Positions 1 to 5,959 of a stretch of 8,293 bases of DNA are shown piece by piece. The stretch comes from an uncultured Lewinella sp. (GTDB taxonomy: Bacteria > Bacteroidota > Bacteroidia > Chitinophagales > Saprospiraceae): assembly GCA_938021455.1 (NCBI GenBank), contig CALIGP010000282.1, positions 1-8,293 on the forward strand, read 5' to 3'. The notes beneath the pieces are model-generated. The model saw nothing but the letters and a program-made list of their open reading frames with translations. It made no database searches and was not told where the DNA came from. A program made the translations under genes and the position numbers. How positions within the stretch are numbered: the first letter of the stretch is position 1; each line of letters opens with the position of its first letter.

Positions 1-697
1 AGCCTTTATAGTTGTCGGGAATGGTGGGCTCTTCAAACCAGTAGATATCGTAGGGCTCAAAGGCTTTCGCCATCGCGATGCTTTGTTCTACGCTCTGGCT
101 GTAGTTTGCATCAACCATGAAGGTCACCTCCGGGCCGATTAGTGCCCTCACCGCTTTCACTCTTGCAACATCTTCAACCAGTTCCGGCCGGCCGACTTTG
201 ATCTTTACTGCTCTGAAGCCACGGGAGAGATATCCCCGGATGTTATCCAGTAATTTCTCCAGCGGGAACATCAGGTCAATTCCACCACAGTATGCCTTGC
301 AAGTATTACTGGCACCGCCGGCTACTTTCCACAGCGGTTGGCCAAGTCTTTTACAGCGTATATCCCATAACGCAATGTCGACCGCGCTAATGGCAAAGCT
401 GGCAATACCGCCTCGCCCCACGTAGTGGATGTGCCACTCCATGAAGTCGTAGAGCTTTTCTACGTCCGTTCCGTCTTGCCCGATCAGGGCTGGCGCCAGG
501 TCATAGTTAATCATCGCCCGGATGGCTTGTCCTCCCTTACCTCCAGTATAAGTATAGCCCGTTCCTTCTGAGCCGTCCGACAGGGTAATCGTACAGGTGA
601 CGAGCTCAAAGTGGAAATGATCACCATGTTTGGCGTCGGAGAGTACCTCCGCCAACGGCACTTTAAATAATCGGGTATGTATTTTGGTGATATTCAT
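1..697 (-). CDS. Mandelate-racemase-type sugar-acid dehydratase (enolase superfamily), N-terminal part
   Basis: Reading from the ATG at 697-695 gives 232 residues open to the window edge, so the C-terminal part is missing. The N-terminal capping domain (about 1-130) contains a KVPL start region, a DG.EG.GY stretch near 41-48 and an ALWD motif near 109-112. The barrel then shows the hallmarks of the mandelate racemase subgroup: the catalytic KxK motif (Lys165-Ile-Lys167), the first Mg ligand in VDAN (Asp196) and the second in FEEP (Glu222). The third ligand and the catalytic His lie outside the window. These enzymes remove water from aldonic or aldaric acids to give 2-keto-3-deoxy acids in the cytoplasm. 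The sequence most resembles L-talarate/galactarate dehydratase-like members; L-fuconate is a plausible substrate from the neighbours, but this is inference. It is the last visible gene of the sugar-oxidation cluster, and its start codon directly follows a heptamer repeat array. No Shine-Dalgarno sequence is evident. Confidence 0.9.
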   Translation of the reverse strand, partial: MNITKIHTRLFKVPLAEVLSDAKHGDHFHFELVTCTITLSDGSEGTGYTYTGGKGGQAIRAMINYDLAPALIGQDGTDVEKLYDFMEWHIHYVGRGGIASFAISAVDIALWDIRCKRLGQPLWKVAGGASNTCKAYCGGIDLMFPLEKLLDNIRGYLSRGFRAVKIKVGRPELVEDVARVKAVRALIGPEVTFMVDANYSQSVEQSIAMAKAFEPYDIYWFEEPTIPDNYKG

Positions 698-702
698 GTT
701 GG

Positions 703-835
703 AGGTTGCAAGTTTCAGGTTTCAAGTTGCAGGTTGCAGGTTTCAAGTTGCAGGTTGCAGGTTTCAAGTTGCAGGTTGCAGGTTGCAGGTTGCAGGGAAT
801 AAAACCGGCAACTTGTAACCTGCAACTTACAACCT
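703..835. repeat. Heptamer tandem array with inverted arm
   Basis: Thirteen contiguous heptamers of the form A[A/G]GTT[T/G]C run from 703 to 793: AGGTTGC six times, AGGTTTC three, AAGTTGC three and AAGTTTC once. Within this, 717-779 is a perfect triplicated 21-bp unit made of three heptamers. After a 14-nt spacer (794-807), four heptamers in inverted orientation fill 808-835 (GCAACTT, GTAACCT, GCAACTT, ACAACCT). The inverted arm can pair with 759-786 at 24 of 28 positions, and in other registers because the array is periodic. The element occupies nearly all of the gap between the aldehyde dehydrogenase stop (838) and the dehydratase start (697), so it would sit in the mRNA just before that start. 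It resembles intergenic short tandemly repeated heptamers known from cyanobacteria and seen in Bacteroidota; its function is unknown. Confidence 0.95.
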
Positions 836-837
836 GT

Positions 838-2271
838 TTAATACCGCAGGTAAGTCGTTTTTTTATCGAGGTATTGTTCTATTCCATACTTTCCGTCTTC
901 TCCTCCGGTTCCGGACAGCTTCAAGCCATTGTGGAATCCCTGGTGGAGTTCTCCGTGCCCACGATTGATGTAGATTTCGCCGAATTCCAGCTCGTCCGTG
1001 AGGCGCATAATTTTACTGATGTCTGTCGTGAAAATGATGGCTGCCAGCCCGAAAGTGCAGTCGTTAGCGTAAGTCATTGCTTGCTCAAAGCCAGAGAATT
1101 TGATAACTGGCAGCACCGGGCCAAAGAGTTCTTCGTGCACAATGCTCATCTCCTGGGTAACGTCTTCCAGAATGGTCGCTTCGAAGAAGTGTCCTTTCTC
1201 GTAGGCAGCGCCCTTAGGGCGTCCGCCGCCCGCCGTTACGCGGGCGCCAGCACTTACGCTCTCCTCGATAAGCTTCTCCAGGTTAGTGACGACGTTTGCC
1301 TCGGTCAGCGGCCCAAGGTCCGTATCGTCCTCACGGGGGTCTCCCACCTTCAGTTTAGCGACCTCCGCGTGGAAGCGGCTCATAAACTCATCGTAGATTT
1401 CTTCCTCCACGTACATCCGCTCGTTACAGGTACAGACCTGTCCGTAGTTGTCAAAGCGGCTGTGCAGGGCTCCGGCCACTGCCTTGTCAAGGTCAGCATC
1501 CGCAAAAACGATACAGGGCGCTTTCCCGCCGAGTTCCAGTTGGACGTGGGTCAGATTCTTCGCAGCAGAACGGGCGATAGCCTGCCCGGTTGGTGTACTA
1601 CCCGTCATGGTTACCATGTTAGTAAGCGGACTCTCTACCAGAGCGACACCGGCCTCTACCCCTCCGGTAACCATATTCAGGACCCCGTCGGGCAATCCGG
1701 CTTCTTTGGCCAAATCGCAGAGCATCAAGGAGGATAAGGGAGCAGCGGGCGTAGGCTTAAGTACTACTGTATTACCAGCTATCAAGGCCGGACCAATCTT
1801 ACGCCCCGCAAGAGCAAGTGGAAAGTTCCAGGCAGTAATGGCAACAACGACTCCTTTGGGAACTTTATTAATCAACAATTGCTCATTGGGGTTATCAGAA
1901 GGAACAATGTCCCCTTCAATATGACGAGCCCAGCCAGCAGCATATTCCAGGAAGGAGGACGTAACGTCCACTTCAAACCGGGCGACCTTCAGTAGTTTCC
2001 CCTGTTCTGCTACAATCGTTTGAGCCATTTCCTCCCGATGCTCCTTTATTTTATCGCTAAAGGCACGGATCAGGTCAGCCCGCTGCTTGTTCGGCAACCT
2101 CCGCCAACTCACCTGTGCGGTTTTGGCAGACTTGAGTGCTTTCGTAACGTCTTCTTTATTGGCAACGCCTACGCTTCCAACCGAATTCCCGTTGGCCGGA
2201 TTGACAATGGTATCTCTACCACCGGAGGCACTTTCCCACTGGCCGTTAATGTATAGTTCAAAGTTTTTCAC
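838..2271 (-). CDS. aldA: AldA-like NAD-dependent aldehyde dehydrogenase, probable lactaldehyde dehydrogenase
   Basis: The 477-residue protein matches the length and the whole fold of E. coli AldA, which oxidises L-lactaldehyde to L-lactate, and also glycolaldehyde, in the cytoplasm. Visible catalytic elements are the oxyanion Asn149 in AWNF, the cofactor-binding Lys172 in LKPTP, the general base Glu246 in LELGGKAP, the nucleophile Cys280 in GQVCTCNER (AldA has the near-identical GQVCNCAER) and EELFGPV near 380. The C-terminal stretch from about residue 430 (FGE.YINR, QGFH, SG.GG.DGK.G) also follows AldA closely, which separates it from generic aldehyde dehydrogenases. The start is a GTG at 2271-2269: reading upstream, no in-frame ATG occurs before a stop (TGA), and the GTG gives the usual N-terminus. 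It follows the short-chain dehydrogenase after 76 nt. In a fucose or rhamnose route it would handle the lactaldehyde made by a 2-keto-3-deoxy-acid aldolase, which is not in view. Confidence 0.9.
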   Translation of the reverse strand: MKNFELYINGQWESASGGRDTIVNPANGNSVGSVGVANKEDVTKALKSAKTAQVSWRRLPNKQRADLIRAFSDKIKEHREEMAQTIVAEQGKLLKVARFEVDVTSSFLEYAAGWARHIEGDIVPSDNPNEQLLINKVPKGVVVAITAWNFPLALAGRKIGPALIAGNTVVLKPTPAAPLSSLMLCDLAKEAGLPDGVLNMVTGGVEAGVALVESPLTNMVTMTGSTPTGQAIARSAAKNLTHVQLELGGKAPCIVFADADLDKAVAGALHSRFDNYGQVCTCNERMYVEEEIYDEFMSRFHAEVAKLKVGDPREDDTDLGPLTEANVVTNLEKLIEESVSAGARVTAGGGRPKGAAYEKGHFFEATILEDVTQEMSIVHEELFGPVLPVIKFSGFEQAMTYANDCTFGLAAIIFTTDISKIMRLTDELEFGEIYINRGHGELHQGFHNGLKLSGTGGEDGKYGIEQYLDKKTTYLRY

Positions 2272-2321
2272 AGGTTGTGCTTTAAGCAGATCCTTTATCT
2301 GTCGGTTAGAGAAATGGATTC

Positions 2322-2330
2322 AATTGGGTT
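2322..2330. promoter_or_regulatory. Possible half-site of the upstream inverted repeat
   Basis: The 9-mer AATTGGGTT here is identical to part of the right arm of the inverted repeat at 4255-4287; with the preceding C, ten bases are shared (2321-2330 and 4275-4284). It lies in the gap between the short-chain and aldehyde dehydrogenase genes. No second arm is visible nearby, so it may be chance; it is listed because both sites are intergenic in the same cluster. Confidence 0.2.
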
Positions 2331-2332
2331 CT

Positions 2333-2350
2333 TAGTGGCGAGCGTCACTA
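2333..2350. other. Short hairpin over the short-chain dehydrogenase stop codon
   Basis: TAGTGGC (2333-2339) and GTCACTA (2344-2350) form a 7-bp stem with one G-U pair and a 4-nt loop. The right arm includes the stop codon of the short-chain dehydrogenase gene. On the coding strand no T-run follows, so this is not a typical intrinsic terminator. It shares the TTAGTGG core with the hairpin at 3127-3157. Confidence 0.45.
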
Positions 2351-3121
2351 GCGTCCCATCCAGCCGCCGTCAACCAAAACGATGGAGCCATGCATGTAAG
2401 CCGCCGCTGAGGAAGCTAAAAACACAACTGGTCCGGCAAAGTCCTGAGGCTCTCCCCATCTGCCAGCAGGAATCCTCGCCAGGATACTATCTGAACGTTC
2501 GGGGTTATTGCGCAAGGCTTCCGTGTTGTCAGTAGCGATATAGCCGGGAGCGATGGCGTTGACGTTGACGCCTTTTCCGGCCCATTCATTGGCAAAAGCC
2601 ATCGTCATCTGCCCGATGGCGCCCTTACTGGCAGCGTAGCCCGGAACGGTGATACCTCCCTGGAATGTTAGTAGCGAAGCGGTAAAGACCACCTTCCCAC
2701 TTCCTCGAGCAATCATATCTCGCCCAAACTCACGGGTAAGGATGAACTGAGCGGATTGATTTACCTCAATCACTTTATCCCACATTTCATCGGGATGCTC
2801 TGCCGCTGGCGTCCGTAAAATAGTACCGGCATTATTGATCAGAATATCCGGGGTGCCGTGCTTTTCCTTTACCGTTTTAATAAATGCATAGAGGGCGTCC
2901 CGATCGCTGAAATCACAGGCGTAGCCGGTGAAGGAACGACCGGTAGCCGTTACCGCTGCACCTACCTCTGAACCAGTAGAAGAAAGCGTGGCACTCACAC
3001 CAATGATATTACAGCCAGCCTGCGCAAGGCCTTCAGCCATCGCCTTACCAATACCTCGTTTGCAGCCGGTTACCAGCGCCGTTTTACCAGCTAGGTTGAA
3101 TTGATCTAGAATATTACTCAT
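2348..3121 (-). CDS. KduD-like short-chain dehydrogenase of sugar-acid metabolism
   Basis: This 257-residue protein is a classical short-chain dehydrogenase/reductase with the cofactor motif TGCKRGIG (18-25), NNAG (96-99), and the catalytic residues Asn121, Ser149, Tyr162 and Lys166 (YAASK). Its length and many blocks, such as NEWA, NVNAIAPGY.AT.NT, RIPAGRWG.P and the VDGGW end, follow E. coli KduD, which interconverts 2-keto-3-deoxy-D-gluconate and its 5-keto form using NAD. No transmembrane or signal segment is seen, so it is cytoplasmic. Next to a fucosidase, a sugar-acid dehydratase and an AldA homologue, it may instead oxidise 2-keto-3-deoxy-L-fuconate at C4, or oxidise the free sugar; this is inferred from context, and KduD similarity alone would point to uronate metabolism. 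It starts at an ATG 49 nt after the zinc dehydrogenase stop and is probably co-transcribed with it. Confidence 0.88.
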   Translation of the reverse strand: MSNILDQFNLAGKTALVTGCKRGIGKAMAEGLAQAGCNIIGVSATLSSTGSEVGAAVTATGRSFTGYACDFSDRDALYAFIKTVKEKHGTPDILINNAGTILRTPAAEHPDEMWDKVIEVNQSAQFILTREFGRDMIARGSGKVVFTASLLTFQGGITVPGYAASKGAIGQMTMAFANEWAGKGVNVNAIAPGYIATDNTEALRNNPERSDSILARIPAGRWGEPQDFAGPVVFLASSAAAYMHGSIVLVDGGWMGR

Positions 3122-3126
3122 AATGG

Positions 3127-3157
3127 TTTTTTAGTGGACGAAGTCCACTTGAAAAAA
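3127..3157. other. Intergenic hairpin before the short-chain dehydrogenase start
   Basis: AGTGGAC (3133-3139) and GTCCACT (3143-3149) form a perfect 7-bp stem with a 3-nt loop. Flanking runs of six T (3127-3132) and six A (3152-3157) can extend it after a 2-nt bulge. On the coding strand the bases after the hairpin are A-rich rather than T-rich, which argues against an intrinsic terminator. It fills the 49-nt gap between two cluster genes and ends 5 nt before the short-chain dehydrogenase ATG on the mRNA, so an effect on that start or on mRNA processing is possible. Confidence 0.6.
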
Positions 3158-3170
3158 TACAATTACAGGT

Positions 3171-4193
3171 CTAAGCCTGACAGTCCAGCAGCACCTTCAT
3201 CCCGTCCGGATTCTGGTCTATTTGTTCAAAGACGGACTGCACAGTCGTTAGTGGAGCGACGGAAGTTATCAGGGCGTTTAGCGGAAGCGACTTGTCGGCT
3301 ACCAACTGAATGGCATCATCATAATCTTCAGGTTCGTACACTCTCGCACCGATCAACTGCAGCTCTTTCCAGAAAAACTTGAACAGATTAACGGGTCTTG
3401 GCTGACCGTGAATGGCCACCAGAACAATACGCCCCCGGATGCCCGCGACCTCGGTCATTACGTCAATAGTAGGTTGCACGCCGGCCACCTCGAAGACTAC
3501 ATCTGCGAGTCCTCCGTCAGTGGCGTTGGAAACATATTCTACCAAATCCTGGTGAATAGGATTAACTACTTCAAAACCCAGCTCCTTAGCCAGCTGGCAG
3601 CGGATAGCATTGGTTTCAGAGATAAGCACCTTTGCACCTGCGTGTTTCGCCCGCATGGCCACTAGCATCCCGATCGGACCACCGCCAAGAACTACAGCGT
3701 ATTCGCCTGGCTTAATACCACTTAAGCGTACATCATGGCAGGCAACGGCCAGTGGTTCCACCAAAGCGGCCAGTTGCATATCCGTGTCTTCAGGAAGTTT
3801 GTGTAGCGTAAAGGCCGGTACATTCCAGTATTGCTGCATGGCGCCAGGGCTGTCGATACCGATAAACTTGAGGGCCGCTGCTACGTGATTAAAGCCTTTA
3901 TCCGATGGTTTTGCCCCCCGATCATCAAGCGGCCTGACGACCACTTTTTCACCAGCCTTGAAACCGTCAACTTCGGAGCCAACAGCATCAATCACCCCCG
4001 ACATTTCGTGTCCGATCGTAAGTGGCTTATCCACCCGCTGATCCATCATCCCGTGAAAAATATGAACGTCAGTTCCACACACACCGCAGTAAGCTACTTT
4101 GATGCGCACCTCTCCTTTTCCGGGTTGTAATTGTGCCACATCAACGACGTCAAAAGTTTTGTCCCCAGTATAGCGGGTCGCTGTATTCATCAT
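3171..4193 (-). CDS. Zinc-type medium-chain alcohol/polyol dehydrogenase lacking the structural-zinc cysteines
   Basis: The 340-residue product is a medium-chain dehydrogenase of the threonine/sorbitol dehydrogenase type. The catalytic zinc ligands are present: Cys39 in GVCGTD, His62-Glu63 in GHE and Glu146 in LVEPLA. The nucleotide-binding domain shows GGGPIG (170-175), and the acidic Glu193 at the end of the second strand favours NAD over NADP. The lobe at about 85-108, which usually carries four cysteines binding a structural zinc, contains no cysteine at all although the flanking sequence (VRPL, LKFIGID.PGA) is kept. It begins with two adjacent ATG codons (4193 and 4190); either could be used. 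As first gene of the cytoplasmic cluster, it follows a promoter-like site and probably oxidises a sugar or sugar derivative. L-fucose or a related 6-deoxy sugar is an inference from context; the substrate cannot be read from the sequence. Confidence 0.87.
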   Translation of the reverse strand: MMNTATRYTGDKTFDVVDVAQLQPGKGEVRIKVAYCGVCGTDVHIFHGMMDQRVDKPLTIGHEMSGVIDAVGSEVDGFKAGEKVVVRPLDDRGAKPSDKGFNHVAAALKFIGIDSPGAMQQYWNVPAFTLHKLPEDTDMQLAALVEPLAVACHDVRLSGIKPGEYAVVLGGGPIGMLVAMRAKHAGAKVLISETNAIRCQLAKELGFEVVNPIHQDLVEYVSNATDGGLADVVFEVAGVQPTIDVMTEVAGIRGRIVLVAIHGQPRPVNLFKFFWKELQLIGARVYEPEDYDDAIQLVADKSLPLNALITSVAPLTTVQSVFEQIDQNPDGMKVLLDCQA

Positions 4194-4239
4194 ATTATTT
4201 CTATTAATTATGCAGGGTAATTAGCCCATATTTCGAGAG

Positions 4240-4247
4240 CAAAGGTA
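4240..4247 (-). promoter_or_regulatory. Bacteroidota-type -7 promoter element for the dehydrogenase cluster
   Basis: On the minus strand this reads TACCTTTG, an exact fit to the TAnnTTTG -7 consensus of Bacteroidota housekeeping promoters. It lies 46 nt upstream of the zinc dehydrogenase ATG, giving a likely leader of roughly 40 nt. A TTTG at the ideal -33 distance is absent; the nearest TTG is 14 nt upstream, inside the inverted repeat. The promoter is therefore likely but may be weak or regulator-dependent. Confidence 0.5.
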
Positions 4248-4254
4248 TCATAGC

Positions 4255-4287
4255 TTCAACCCAATTAGCGGTACCAATTGGGTTGAA
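4255..4287. promoter_or_regulatory. Perfect 12-bp inverted repeat, candidate operator
   Basis: TTCAACCCAATT (4255-4266) and AATTGGGTTGAA (4276-4287) are perfect inverted copies separated by 9 nt. The site covers the -33 region of the putative promoter whose -7 element is at 4240-4247, a suitable place for a repressor or activator of the sugar-oxidation genes. As RNA it would form a 12-bp stem, but no T-run follows on the coding strand, so a regulatory site is more likely than a terminator for the fucosidase gene. The rest of this 192-nt gap (4194-4385) holds no gene that I can see. Confidence 0.6.
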
Positions 4288-4385
4288 ACCTACCATAGAT
4301 GTTCTCTCAGACATACTGCAATAATCTGGGCGCTACCGCAGGTGCAAAGGGAGATAAAAAGAGCAAAGACGGAACACCTCAGGCA

Positions 4386-5921
4386 TTACTCCATCTCGAT
4401 TTTCACCACCGTGGCCATTTCATCAAAACCTCCTTCCGCTGGGAGGGTTATCGAGCTTTCATGACTGTTGAAGGCAAATTCAAGTTCTTTACCACTCTTT
4501 AGTAATGACACCTTTTTCACCGGATACTTTGGCGGGTAATTAATCGGACTTAAGCTCTTCAGGTCGATCTTTTCTCCGGGAGTTGGTGCCCCGAGGAAGA
4601 AGACATAAATGGTCTTTCTATCCTTCGATTCCGTAAAACGGACATCGCTGGCCGAGTACTTAACGGTAGCCGATTGCCCGCCGTGCTTACCCTCATCAGC
4701 CTTTGCTTTGCCGTACCCATATTCAAGCCGGGAGCGAGTACCATAAATAGCTTCACCATTGACCTTTAACCAGCCCCCCAGGGCCTGCAAAACAGTGAGT
4801 TGTTCCTCTGGGATGCTACCGTCTGCCATCGGTGAGATATTCAGTAGAACGATACCGTTCTTAGACACAACGTCGATAAAATTACGAATGACAATCTTAG
4901 GGTCTTTGTAGGTTTGACCGTCAACATAACTCCAGGATTGATTACTCAGGGTGATGTCCGTCAGCCATACGCGTTCGGATACATCTTTTTTACCGCCCTG
5001 TTCAATATCGAGAATACTCACCTCGATGGGCAGATCGTCTTTTTTATGAGCGATCACAACCTCTTGGCCGCGCTCAGCAGCGTGGTTTAGGTAATAAGCA
5101 CAAAAGTCTTTGCGGTATTGCTCTGGTATACGATTCAGCCAAACATCAAACCAGATGATATCTGGATCGTACTGATCAATCACCTCCTTCAACTGACTAA
5201 ACCAGTAAGGATACCATTCCTCCGCGGGCACATTACCGTACAGCCAGCGAGTAGGGTCTTCGGTGGAAGAAGTCGCCCATTCGGGATTGTAAGGGAAGTG
5301 ACTATCCCAGCCATCCCAATACTCTTTATCGTCGGCGTTACGCTGCAAATTTCGGGCATGGTGAAAACTGGTAATCAGCTTCATCCCCCGCTTGCGAACG
5401 GCAGTAGCCAGTTCTCCGGTAATATCCCGCTTGGGGCCCATATCACTAGCATTCCAGGGGTTCACCTCGCTATCCCACATAGCGAAGCCATCATGGTGCT
5501 GAGCAACGGGGCCTCCCCATTTTGCACCGGCATCCTGCATTATCTGGGCCCACTCTTCTGCATCGAACTTATCGGCGGTAAACTTAGGAATAAAATCATG
5601 ATAGTTGAATTCAGATTGATCCCCGTAGGTTTTCTGGTGGTGCTTATATTCCTTGCTTCCTTCCACGTACATGTTTCGTGGATACCACTCACTACCAAAG
5701 GAAGCAACATTATAAGGGCCCCAGTGCGCATAAATACCTAGTTTAGAATCTATGAACCATTCAGGGTCTTCTCTTACTTTCTCCAGAGAGGACCACTCAG
5801 CAAGGTATTCCGCATCAGTGGATGGGGTGTCAATGCCACCTGCATTTGCTTCGCTGGGCTGACAGCTGCTAAAGACAATTAAAGAGCCAAAAGCAAAAAG
5901 ATAAATTAAAAAATGTCTCAT
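4386..5921 (-). CDS. Lipoprotein alpha-L-fucosidase, glycoside hydrolase family 29
   Basis: This 511-residue enzyme should release alpha-linked L-fucose by a retaining mechanism. Residues 1-20 form a lipoprotein signal peptide: a hydrophobic stretch ending in FSSC, with Cys20 as the lipidated residue, so it is exported and membrane-anchored. GH29 landmarks follow in order: WF.D.K.GIYAHWGPY (about 55-70), EWYPRNMY (78-85), HHDGF (142-146), the nucleophile Asp259 in DIIWFD, the SNQSW..V region near 326-333, then NFIDVVSKNG..LLNI.P (about 347-363) and GEAIYGTR (389-396). A beta-rich C-terminal domain of about 110 residues ends the protein, as is usual in the family. The acid/base Glu is not certain; Glu307 is a candidate. 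The gene starts 37 nt after the sulfatase stop and is probably in the same operon, suggesting joint action on a sulfated, fucose-containing glycan. Confidence 0.95.
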   Translation of the reverse strand: MRHFLIYLFAFGSLIVFSSCQPSEANAGGIDTPSTDAEYLAEWSSLEKVREDPEWFIDSKLGIYAHWGPYNVASFGSEWYPRNMYVEGSKEYKHHQKTYGDQSEFNYHDFIPKFTADKFDAEEWAQIMQDAGAKWGGPVAQHHDGFAMWDSEVNPWNASDMGPKRDITGELATAVRKRGMKLITSFHHARNLQRNADDKEYWDGWDSHFPYNPEWATSSTEDPTRWLYGNVPAEEWYPYWFSQLKEVIDQYDPDIIWFDVWLNRIPEQYRKDFCAYYLNHAAERGQEVVIAHKKDDLPIEVSILDIEQGGKKDVSERVWLTDITLSNQSWSYVDGQTYKDPKIVIRNFIDVVSKNGIVLLNISPMADGSIPEEQLTVLQALGGWLKVNGEAIYGTRSRLEYGYGKAKADEGKHGGQSATVKYSASDVRFTESKDRKTIYVFFLGAPTPGEKIDLKSLSPINYPPKYPVKKVSLLKSGKELEFAFNSHESSITLPAEGGFDEMATVVKIEME

Positions 5922-5959
5922 GATGAAAGATTATAAGGTGGATGGTAAAATTCTACGAT

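Noticed and set aside
703..835. CRISPR array
   Set aside because: The repeats are contiguous 7- or 21-bp units without unique spacers and there are no cas genes.
706..1737. Long plus-strand open frame beginning in the heptamer array (343 codons)
   Set aside because: It runs antisense through the aldehyde dehydrogenase, which has full family motifs; its N-terminus is just translated repeat and the rest matches no family I recognise.
3127..3157. Intrinsic terminator after the zinc dehydrogenase gene
   Set aside because: On the coding strand the stem is followed by six A residues and the T-run lies before the stem, the reverse of what is needed; the next gene follows immediately on the same strand.
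3880..3940. Frameshift in the zinc dehydrogenase explaining the missing cysteines
   Set aside because: The frame stays open and aligns on both sides of the lobe with a normal loop length, so substitution is more likely; only a run of six G/C near 3915 leaves slight doubt.
4255..4287. Intrinsic terminator for the fucosidase gene
   Set aside because: The 12-bp stem is strong, but no T-run follows on the minus strand and the stem is about 100 nt from the stop codon; its place next to a -7 element fits an operator better.
5118..5741. Plus-strand open frame of 207 codons with hydrophobic stretches
   Set aside because: It is antisense to the catalytic domain of the GH29 fucosidase, whose motifs are continuous through this region; the hydrophobicity comes from the complementary codons.
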